From contig JAEZKX010000284.1 in NCBI GenBank assembly GCA_023436025.1, positions 1-7,557 on the forward strand: a stretch of DNA of 7,557 nt, given 5' to 3'. This document shows, in pieces, positions 1 through 7,557 of the stretch (position 1 is its first letter; each line of letters opens with the position of its first letter). Below the pieces are notes generated by a model. The model saw nothing but the letters and a program-made list of their open reading frames with translations. It did not search any database and had not been told where the DNA came from. A program made the position numbers and the translations under genes. This DNA comes from Pseudomonadota bacterium. Lineage in GTDB: Bacteria; Pseudomonadota; Gammaproteobacteria; Burkholderiales; Burkholderiaceae_C.

Positions 1-926
1 CCTGCGCCACCGGGGTGGCCGGTTCGGGCAAGGCCCCCCTGGCCAACGACACGCTGCAGGCCGCCGGGGCGCGCGCGCTGAACCGCGCGCACGAGGAGCC
101 GGCGCCGCACGAGGCGATCGAGGGCATCGAGCATTTCGACAAGGTGATCAACGTCGACCAGTCGCCCATCGGCCGCACGCCGCGCAGCAACCCCGCCACC
201 TACACCGGCCTGTTCACGCCGATTCGCGAGCTGATGGCCGAGACCGCCGTCGCCAAGGAGCGCGGCTACGGCCCGGGCCGCTTCTCCTTCAACGTGGCCG
301 GCGGCCGCTGCGAGGCCTGCCAGGGCGACGGCGTGGTCAAGGTGGAGATGCACTTCCTGCCCGACGTCTACGTGCCCTGCGACGTCTGCCGCGGCCAGCG
401 CTACAACCGCGAGACGCTGGAAGTGCAGTGGAAGGGCCGCAACATCGCCCAGATCCTCGACATGACGGTGGAGGACGCGCACGAGTTCCTCAAGCCCGTG
501 CCGACGATCGCGCGCAAGCTGCAGACGCTGCTGGACGTGGGGCTGTCCTACATCAAGCTCGGGCAGGCGGCCACCACGCTTTCGGGCGGCGAGGCGCAGC
601 GCGTCAAGCTCGCGCTGGAGCTGTCCAAGCGCGACACCGGCCGCACGCTGTACATCCTGGACGAGCCCACCACCGGCCTGCACTTCGCCGACATCGACCT
701 GCTGCTGAAGGTGCTGCACCAGCTGCGCGACGCCGGCAACACCATCGTCGTGATCGAGCACAACCTGGACGTGATCAAGACCGCGGACTGGGTGATCGAC
801 ATGGGGCCCGAAGGCGGCGACGGCGGCGGCACGGTGGTGGTGGCCGGCACGCCGGAAGAAGTCGCGGCCCATCCGGACAGCCACACCGGGCACTACCTCC
901 GACCCTACCTGTCCGGCCGATCCTGA
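1..926 (+). CDS. uvrA: UvrA, excinuclease ABC subunit A, C-terminal third (5' end outside window)
   Basis: UvrA is the damage-recognising ATPase of nucleotide excision repair. It dimerises, loads UvrB at lesions and acts in the cytoplasm on DNA. The open frame begins at base 3 and gives 307 residues, about the distance from the second Walker A to the C terminus in full-length UvrA. In order it shows a Walker A-like GVAGSGKAPL (12-41), the SPIGRTPRSNPATYTG block, a zinc module CxxC-x19-CxxC (Cys codons at 309, 318, 378 and 387), the ABC signature LSGGEAQ (579-599), Walker B TLYILDEP (645-668) and the switch histidine in VIEHN (His codon 759-761). Stop TGA is at 924-926. The Walker A is odd: the usual GKST reads GKAP, so the Mg-coordinating Ser/Thr is Ala. 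All other motifs look intact. No start is visible, and the gene upstream is unknown. Identification is secure. Confidence 0.97.
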   Translation, partial: CATGVAGSGKAPLANDTLQAAGARALNRAHEEPAPHEAIEGIEHFDKVINVDQSPIGRTPRSNPATYTGLFTPIRELMAETAVAKERGYGPGRFSFNVAGGRCEACQGDGVVKVEMHFLPDVYVPCDVCRGQRYNRETLEVQWKGRNIAQILDMTVEDAHEFLKPVPTIARKLQTLLDVGLSYIKLGQAATTLSGGEAQRVKLALELSKRDTGRTLYILDEPTTGLHFADIDLLLKVLHQLRDAGNTIVVIEHNLDVIKTADWVIDMGPEGGDGGGTVVVAGTPEEVAAHPDSHTGHYLRPYLSGRS

Positions 927-940
927 GGCGTGCCCGCGCG

Positions 941-997
941 CGCAAGCGCACCGCGCCGCTGGCATTCGATTCGCGGGGGCCACGCGGTGCGCTCGCG
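941..997. repeat. Imperfect inverted repeat downstream of uvrA, terminator-like
   Basis: Arms 941-955 (CGCAAGCGCACCGCG) and 983-997 (CGCGGTGCGCTCGCG) pair over 15 positions with one mismatch (A944 against C994), leaving a 27-nt loop. The inner 11 pairs are perfect. It begins 14 nt after the uvrA stop, a sensible place for a transcript-end hairpin. No T-run follows the second arm, so a classical intrinsic terminator is not shown. It may act as a 3'-end stabiliser or a Rho-associated hairpin, or be a chance product of high GC. The rest of 927-1151 shows no gene. Confidence 0.4.
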
Positions 998-1113
998 GCG
1001 CGAGCACACGCTGCCCGGCACCGCCTCGCCCCCGCGGGCCGGGCCCACCCGCCCATGGTCCGGATGACGTGCGAATGATGAGCCGGCCTACACGCCCTGC
1101 CCAGCCGCATTCC

Positions 1114-1119
1114 TAGCAT
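1114..1119 (+). promoter_or_regulatory. Possible -10 element upstream of the GlsB-like gene
   Basis: TAGCAT within CCTAGCATGG matches TATAAT at four of six positions and lies 32 nt before the start codon, in a stretch less GC-rich than its surroundings. No convincing -35 is present at 16-18 nt. A preceding C and weak -35 could fit a stationary-phase sigma factor, as for E. coli relatives of this gene family, but that is inference. Confidence 0.22.
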
Positions 1120-1140
1120 GGCTCCCATCACGAACCACAC

Positions 1141-1148
1141 AGGGAGAG
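1141..1148 (+). promoter_or_regulatory. Ribosome binding site of the GlsB-like gene
   Basis: AGGGAGAG ends 3 nt before the ATG at 1152. The GGGAG core is a good Shine-Dalgarno match about 6 nt from the start codon. It fixes the start of the 84-aa protein and argues against the overlapping longer frames in this stretch. Confidence 0.6.
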
Positions 1149-1151
1149 AAC

Positions 1152-1406
1152 ATGGGAATCATCACGACCATCATCGTCGGGTTCGTCGTCGGGCTGATCG
1201 CCCGCGCGGTGAAGCCGGGCAACGACCGCATGGGCATCATCATGACCACGCTGCTGGGCATCGCCGGCGCCTTCGTCGCCGGCTTCCTGGGCCAGGCGCT
1301 GGGCCTGTATGCCGCCAACGAGCCGGCGGGCTGGATCGCCTCGGTGATCGGCGCGGTCCTGCTGCTGGTGGTGGTGGGGATGTTCCGCGGCCGGCGCCGC
1401 TACTGA
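1152..1406 (+). CDS. GlsB/YeaQ/YmgE family stress-response membrane protein
   Basis: This 84-residue inner-membrane protein belongs to the small family also annotated as transglycosylase-associated protein. Its molecular function is not established; in enterobacteria members are induced by stress and in stationary phase. Three hydrophobic segments are visible at about residues 2-20, 28-52 and 57-77. They are rich in Gly and Ala, with the family-typical GLIARAVKPG after the first segment and GAFVAGFLGQALG in the second. The protein ends in a basic RGRRRY tail, and its length is normal for the family. A good Shine-Dalgarno (AGGGAG) precedes the ATG. It appears monocistronic: uvrA ends 225 nt upstream and pyrF converges 58 nt downstream. 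Membership is clear from the sequence pattern; a role in acid or envelope stress is inferred from the family only. Confidence 0.88.
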   Translation: MGIITTIIVGFVVGLIARAVKPGNDRMGIIMTTLLGIAGAFVAGFLGQALGLYAANEPAGWIASVIGAVLLLVVVGMFRGRRRY

Positions 1407-1410
1407 CGCC

Positions 1411-1430
1411 CGATCGGCGGCCGCGGATCG
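1411..1430. repeat. 20-bp palindrome in the convergent gap, possible bidirectional terminator stem
   Basis: CGATCGGCGGCCGCGGATCG is self-complementary at all positions except one symmetric G-G pair (1416 against 1425), and it is centred on GCGGCCGC. It starts 5 nt after the stop codon of the GlsB-like gene, between two convergent genes, where a bidirectional terminator hairpin would be expected. No T-tract follows on either strand, so the termination role is inferred. Confidence 0.4.
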
Positions 1431-1459
1431 ACAGGCCCCGCGCCCGCCGGGACCTGCGA

Positions 1460-1473
1460 CGCCCTTACGGGCG
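1460..1473 (-). terminator. Short GC hairpin spanning the pyrF stop codon
   Basis: Read on the minus strand, CGCCC-GTAA-GGGCG forms a perfect 5-bp stem. Its GTAA loop is a GNRA-type tetraloop and contains the pyrF TAA stop codon. There is no downstream T-run, so it may be a 3'-end structure rather than a true terminator. With only five pairs in GC-rich DNA, chance is possible. Confidence 0.25.
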
Positions 1474-2289
1474 CGCCGCCTGCAGCAGGTCGCGCGTGCG
1501 CATCGCCTCGCGCCGCGCCGCCGCCGCGAAGTCGTCGCCGCTGGAGGCATAGAGGATCGCCCGGCCCGAGTTCACCACGATGGGCGCATCGGGCCGCCAG
1601 CCGGCCCGCACGGTGGCCACGGCATCGCCGCCCTGGGCGCCCACGCCCGGAATCAGCAGCGGCAGGGTGGGCGCGATCTGCCGCACCCGCTCGATCTCGG
1701 CGGGATAGGTCGCGCCGACCACCACGCCCAGCTGCCCGTTGAGGTTCCACGGCCCCTGCGCCAGCCGGGCGACGTGCTCATACAGCAGGGGCTGGCCTTC
1801 CACCGAGGCCAGGCGCTGGTTCTGCAGGTCGTCGCCGCCCGGGTTGGAGGTGCGGCACAGGAGGAAGGCGCCGCGGTCCCCGTACTTCAGGTAGGGCTGC
1901 ACCGAGTCGAAGCCCATGAAGGGCGACAGGGTCACCGCATCGGCGCCGTAGCGCTCGAACGCCTCACGGGCGTACTGCTCCGCCGTCGATCCGATGTCGC
2001 CGCGCTTGGCGTCCAGGATCACCGGCACATGGGGATGGTTGGCGCGCAGGTGCTCCATCAGCCGTTCGAGCTGGCCCTCGGCGCGGTGGGCGGCGAAATA
2101 GGCGATCTGCGGCTTGAAGGCGATCGCCAGGTCGCCGGTGGCGTCGGCGATGCGGGCGCAGAAGTCGAAGATGCGGCCCGGGTCACCCTGCATGCCGGCG
2201 GGAAAGCGGGAGGGCTCCGGGTCCAGGCCCACGCACAGCATCGAGCCGTGGCGCTGCTGCGCCGCCTGCAGTCGTTCCAGGAAGGTCAT
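1465..2289 (-). CDS. pyrF: Orotidine 5'-phosphate decarboxylase, group 2 type
   Basis: PyrF decarboxylates OMP to UMP, the last step of de novo pyrimidine synthesis, as a soluble cytoplasmic TIM-barrel dimer. The 274-residue protein carries the active-site block VILDAKRGDIGSTA, with the D-x-K-x-x-D charged network at Asp93, Lys95 and Asp98. It also has FKPQIAYFA (58-66), TLSPFMGFDS (120-129), the phosphate-binding loop IPGVGAQGG (213-221) and NSGRAILYAS (240-249). The motif spacing and length fit the group 2 family of about 270 aa rather than the shorter E. coli-type enzyme. The ATG at 2287-2289 is preceded by GGAGG. The frame stays open 55 codons further upstream, but that stretch only translates a 9-bp DNA repeat into Gly-Arg-Gln units and is unlike any PyrF N terminus, so the longer start is rejected. 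It converges on the GlsB-like gene and diverges from the kinase gene at 2478. Confidence 0.96.
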   Translation of the reverse strand: MTFLERLQAAQQRHGSMLCVGLDPEPSRFPAGMQGDPGRIFDFCARIADATGDLAIAFKPQIAYFAAHRAEGQLERLMEHLRANHPHVPVILDAKRGDIGSTAEQYAREAFERYGADAVTLSPFMGFDSVQPYLKYGDRGAFLLCRTSNPGGDDLQNQRLASVEGQPLLYEHVARLAQGPWNLNGQLGVVVGATYPAEIERVRQIAPTLPLLIPGVGAQGGDAVATVRAGWRPDAPIVVNSGRAILYASSGDDFAAAARREAMRTRDLLQAARP

Positions 2290-2292
2290 GAA

Positions 2293-2303
2293 CCTCCATT
2301 CTA
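2293..2303 (-). promoter_or_regulatory. Overlapping -10-like box and Shine-Dalgarno of pyrF
   Basis: On the minus strand, TAGAAT (2303-2298) matches TATAAT at five of six positions and is followed at once by GGAGG (2297-2293), three bases before the ATG. If the hexamer is the active -10, transcription would begin only about two bases before the start codon and the Shine-Dalgarno would be outside the mRNA. The two elements therefore cannot both work in the usual way. No TTGACA-like -35 lies 16-18 nt upstream, where the tandem repeat begins. The GGAGG assignment is firmer than the promoter. Confidence 0.4.
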
Positions 2304-2320
2304 AGAGGGGCCCACCGCGG

Positions 2321-2369
2321 CCCTGCCTTCCCTGCCTTCCCTGCCTTCCCTGCCTTCCCTGCCTCCCTG
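2321..2369. repeat. 9-bp tandem repeat array (CCCTGCCTT)n
   Basis: Four perfect head-to-tail copies of CCCTGCCTT occupy 2321-2356. A fifth unit lacking one T follows (CCCTGCCT, 2357-2364), then a partial sixth (CCCTG, 2365-2369). The plus strand is almost all pyrimidine. The array lies in the 188-bp divergent region between pyrF and the kinase gene, starting 31 bp upstream of the pyrF ATG. Such short arrays can change copy number by replication slippage. Here that would alter promoter geometry rather than a reading frame. Any regulatory effect is inference. Confidence 0.9.
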
Positions 2370-2461
2370 TCACGCCAGCCGCTGCGATCGCCGTCGCGCC
2401 TCCAGCCTGGGCCTGGGCGCAGCCGGGCCGCGCGTGGCGCCCCCACGCCGCCAAGGCCTCC

Positions 2462-2467
2462 TATCAT
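2462..2467 (+). promoter_or_regulatory. Possible -10 element of the GAF-PAS hybrid kinase gene
   Basis: TATCAT matches TATAAT at five of six positions and ends 10 nt before the ATG at 2478, so the transcript would have a leader of only a few bases. No clear -35 is visible at the expected distance. The start also has only a weak Shine-Dalgarno (CGGGA, 2471-2475). Confidence 0.3.
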
Positions 2468-2477
2468 CGGCGGGACC

Positions 2478-5360
<2,883 letters not shown>

Positions 5361-5412
5361 CGCAGCCCCTCGTCCCGCCCCTGCTGCAGCGCCCTGGCTG
5401 AGGTGCTGGACC

Positions 5413-5490
5413 ATGCGCTTCAACTTGGATGTAGGACGGCTGCCCGTTTACTCGGCCGGTGCGGACGACGGGTCGGGTGTCTCCGGATAA
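5413..5490 (+). other. Possible 25-codon leader ORF in the promoter region of the second kinase
   Basis: An ATG at 5413 opens a 25-codon frame ending in TAA at 5488-5490, 23 nt before the second kinase start. GAGGT (5400-5404) sits 8 nt upstream of it. Its codons include many ending in A or T (GAT, GTA, GGA, GTT, GGT), unlike the neighbouring genes, so the stretch looks more like regulatory DNA. It also contains two weak promoter candidates: TTGGAT (5425-5430) with TTTACT (5447-5452) at 16-bp spacing, and GATAAT (5486-5491), which lacks a good -35. The peptide resembles nothing I know. Control DNA is more likely than a gene. Confidence 0.2.
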
Positions 5491-5513
5491 TCAGGCCGCT
5501 TCCACCGTCCGGC

Positions 5514-7454
5514 ATGAACCCGTCCGCAGCGCAAGTCCAAGAGAAACCGCTCGACCAGCGTCTTCAACTGCTGATCGAGTCCGTCGTCGACTACGGCATC
5601 TTCGTCCTCGACCCCGAAGGCCACATCGTCTCCTGGAACGCGGGAGCCGAGCGGCTCAAGGGTTACCGGCGCGAAGAGATCGTCGGCCAGCACTTCTCCG
5701 TCTTCTACCCGGCCGAGCAGGTGGCGCGCGGCTGGCCGCAGGAGGAGCTGCGCCTGGCACGCCAGCGCGGCCGCTTCGAGGACGAAGGCTGGCGCCTGCG
5801 CAAGGACGGCAGCCGCTTCTGGGCCAACGTCATCATCACCGCCCTGTACGGGCCCGGCGGCGAGCTCGAGGGCTTCGCCAAGATCACGCGCGACCTCACC
5901 GAACGGCGCCGCCACGAGGAGGAGCTGCGCGTGAGCGAGCAGCGCTTCCGCCTGCTGGTCGACAGCGTGCGCGACTATGCGATCTTCATGCTCGATCCCG
6001 AAGGCATCGTGCAGAGCTGGAACGCCGGCGCGCAGGCGATCAAGGGCTATGCCGCCAGCGAGATCATCGGCCGGCACTTCCGCGCCTTCTACGCCCCACA
6101 GGACGCGGCCGCCGGCAAGCCCGAGGCCGAGCTGGCCCTGGCGCGCGCCAACGGCCGCGTGGAAGACGAGGGTTGGCGGGTGCGCAAGGATGGCACCCTG
6201 TTCTGGGCCAACGTGGTGGTGACCGCGGTGTACGGCCCGGCCGGTGACCTGCTGGGCTTCGCCAAGGTGACGCGCGACATGACCGAGCGGCGGCGGCTGG
6301 AGGAGCTCGAGCGCTCCAGCCGGCGCATGAACGAGTTCCTGGCCATGCTGGCCCACGAGCTGCGCAACCCGCTGGCGCCCATCCGCAACGCTGTCACCAT
6401 CATGCAGCTGGAGACGCTGTCCAGCCCGGTGCTGCGCAACTGCCGCGACGTCATCGACCGCCAGCTGAGCCACGTGACGCGGCTGGTGGACGACCTGCTG
6501 GACGTCGGCCGGCTCACCACCGGCAAGATCAACCTGCGCAAGGAGCTGCTGCGGCTGGCCGACGTGGTGGCGCGCAGCACCGAGACGGCGCGCCCCATCA
6601 TCGCGGCGCGCCGCCACACGCTGGAGATCCAGCAGCCGGCCGACCCGGTCTACGTGCACGGCGACTCGACCCGGCTGTCGCAGGTGCTGCAGAACCTGCT
6701 GGTGAATGCCGCCAAGTACACCCCCGAAGGCGGCCACATCCACCTGGCGGTGAGCGTGCAGGGCAGTTTCATCGACGTCGCCATCCGCGACAACGGCCGC
6801 GGCCTCGCGCCGGAGAACCTGGAGCGCATCTTCGAGCTGTTCATGCAGGCCGGCGGGGGATCCGCCACCCAGATCGACAGCGGCCTGGGCATCGGCCTCA
6901 CGCTGGCACGCTCGCTGGTGGAGATGCACGGCGGCACCATCGAGGCCGCCAGCCCCGGCCTGGGCCAGGGCAGCACCTTCACCGTGCGCCTGCCGCTGGC
7001 GCAGGACGTCGCCGCCGCCGAGGAGCAAGCCGCCGCCGAACAGGCCGCCAGCGGCCTGCGCGTGATGGTGGTGGACGACAACCGCGACTCCGCCGACAGC
7101 GCCACCGACGTCCTGCGCCTGCTCGGCAACCAGGTGCAGTCGGCCTACGACGGCGAGTCCAGCCTGGAGGTGGCGCGCCGCTTCCGGCCGCAGATGATCC
7201 TGCTGGACCTGGCGATGCCGGGCATCGACGGCTACGAGTCGCGCAAGCGGCTGATCGCCGACGCCGGCATGCACGACGCCTATTTCGTGGCCATGACCGG
7301 CTTCGGCAACGAGGAGGACAAGAAGCGCACGCGCAGCGCCGGCTTCGACGCCCACCTGACCAAGCCGGTGGAGCTGGACGCGCTGATCACGCTTCTGAAC
7401 GACGCGCGCACCCGCCCGGCGACGCCGCCGACGACGCCCCCCACGCGGGTCTGA
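5514..7454 (+). CDS. Soluble hybrid sensor histidine kinase, PAS-PAS-HisKA-HATPase-REC
   Basis: A 646-residue cytoplasmic hybrid kinase with no membrane segment. It begins with two near-identical PAS/PAC units (about 15-133 and 143-261), each running from an LDPEG...WNAGA core to GFAK(I/V)TRD(L/M)TERRR. HisKA follows with LAHELRNPLAPI (phosphoacceptor His281), then HATPase with NLLVNAAKYT (Asn398), DNGRGL (426-431) and GLGIGL (457-462). An Ala/Glu linker (about 498-513) leads to a C-terminal REC with Asp521/Asp522, phosphoacceptor Asp565, Thr595 and Lys617. All catalytic residues look intact. There is no Hpt or DNA-binding output, so another protein must take the phosphoryl group. The frame is open back to a GTG at 5403, but those 37 residues are Arg/Leu/Cys-rich and unlike a domain, so I prefer the ATG at 5514 despite its lack of a Shine-Dalgarno. 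The gene may be cotranscribed with the upstream kinase or have its own promoter in the gap. Signal unknown. Confidence 0.94.
   Translation: MNPSAAQVQEKPLDQRLQLLIESVVDYGIFVLDPEGHIVSWNAGAERLKGYRREEIVGQHFSVFYPAEQVARGWPQEELRLARQRGRFEDEGWRLRKDGSRFWANVIITALYGPGGELEGFAKITRDLTERRRHEEELRVSEQRFRLLVDSVRDYAIFMLDPEGIVQSWNAGAQAIKGYAASEIIGRHFRAFYAPQDAAAGKPEAELALARANGRVEDEGWRVRKDGTLFWANVVVTAVYGPAGDLLGFAKVTRDMTERRRLEELERSSRRMNEFLAMLAHELRNPLAPIRNAVTIMQLETLSSPVLRNCRDVIDRQLSHVTRLVDDLLDVGRLTTGKINLRKELLRLADVVARSTETARPIIAARRHTLEIQQPADPVYVHGDSTRLSQVLQNLLVNAAKYTPEGGHIHLAVSVQGSFIDVAIRDNGRGLAPENLERIFELFMQAGGGSATQIDSGLGIGLTLARSLVEMHGGTIEAASPGLGQGSTFTVRLPLAQDVAAAEEQAAAEQAASGLRVMVVDDNRDSADSATDVLRLLGNQVQSAYDGESSLEVARRFRPQMILLDLAMPGIDGYESRKRLIADAGMHDAYFVAMTGFGNEEDKKRTRSAGFDAHLTKPVELDALITLLNDARTRPATPPTTPPTRV
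5556..6296 (+). repeat. Tandem intragenic PAS duplication, 384-bp period
   Basis: Residues 15-133 (5556-5912) and 143-261 (5940-6296) of the second kinase align without a gap at an offset of exactly 128 residues. By hand count about 75 of 119 positions are identical. Shared blocks include SWNAGA, EDEGWR, RKDG, FWANV and GFAK. Nucleotide identity is patchier (for example TTCTGGGCCAACGT in both), so the copies have diverged under protein-level constraint. Confidence 0.9.
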
Positions 7455-7463
7455 AGCCACCCG

Positions 7464-7479
7464 GCGCCGAAAGCGGCGC
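7464..7479 (+). terminator. Terminator-like hairpin after the second kinase
   Basis: GCGCCG-AAAG-CGGCGC is a perfect 6-bp GC stem with a 4-nt loop, starting 9 nt after the stop codon. No T-run follows (ACGCCACC), so intrinsic termination is not demonstrated. The remaining bases to 7557 show no start with a ribosome site, no recognisable protein end and no repeat on either strand. Confidence 0.35.
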
Positions 7480-7557
7480 ACGCCACCCAGGCTGATCTGC
7501 TGCCCGGTGGACGTGGATCCGCTCGGCCCCGGGCGCCAGCTGCCGGCGACGCATGAC

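Noticed and set aside
2290..2454. N-terminal 55-residue extension of PyrF
   Set aside because: The extension is built from the DNA tandem repeat, has no PyrF counterpart, and a GGAGG sits right before the internal ATG.
5395..5406. Possible sigma-54 promoter (TGGC...TGC) before the second kinase
   Set aside because: GG and GC are separated by 7 nt instead of the 10 nt needed for a -24/-12 promoter.
5403..5513. GTG start giving the second kinase 37 extra residues
   Set aside because: The extra residues look like translated non-coding DNA (Arg, Leu, Cys-rich). The ATG at 5514 leads directly into the helix before the first PAS unit.
5448..7481. A 677-codon open frame on the minus strand opposite the second kinase
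   Set aside because: Same GC-bias artefact. The translation is rich in His, Gln, Gly and Ala with no recognisable motif.
7480..7557. Possible start or end of another gene at the right edge
   Set aside because: Reading both strands in all frames gave no recognisable motif, ribosome site or family terminus in the few dozen codons available.

Overview
The window is uniformly very GC-rich, with G or C at most third codon positions. Its UvrA and PyrF sequences look like those of Burkholderiales-type betaproteobacteria. That placement comes from family recollection, not a search. I see no transposase, integrase, tRNA, rRNA or CRISPR array, and base composition does not change sharply. It reads as ordinary chromosome carrying two signalling genes beside housekeeping genes.

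Layout: (1) 1-926, + strand, the C-terminal third of UvrA, cut by the window edge. (2) 927-1151, non-coding, with an imperfect 15-bp inverted repeat. (3) 1152-1406, +, a small three-helix GlsB/YeaQ/YmgE membrane protein. (4) 1407-1464, a short convergent gap with a 20-bp palindrome. (5) 1465-2289, - strand, pyrF. (6) 2290-2477, a divergent control region with a 9-bp tandem repeat. (7) 2478-5360, +, a 960-aa soluble hybrid histidine kinase: GAF-PAS-PAS-HisKA-HATPase-REC-Hpt. (8) 5361-5513, a gap with relatively AT-rich promoter-like segments and a possible 25-codon leader ORF. (9) 5514-7454, +, a second soluble hybrid kinase: PAS-PAS-HisKA-HATPase-REC. (10) 7455-7557, a small hairpin and then nothing I can assign.

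Functionally, uvrA (nucleotide excision repair), the GlsB-like protein (envelope/stress family) and pyrF (UMP synthesis) have no evident link to the kinases. The two kinases are tandem, same-strand and intracellular. The first carries every phosphorelay module up to an Hpt. The second stops at a REC, so its phosphoryl group must leave through an Hpt encoded elsewhere, possibly the one on its neighbour. No response regulator with an output domain is in the window. The most distinctive sequence signals are the gapless 128-residue PAS duplication in the second kinase, the 9-bp tandem array upstream of pyrF, and a degenerate second Walker A motif in UvrA. I found no clearly new class of system.
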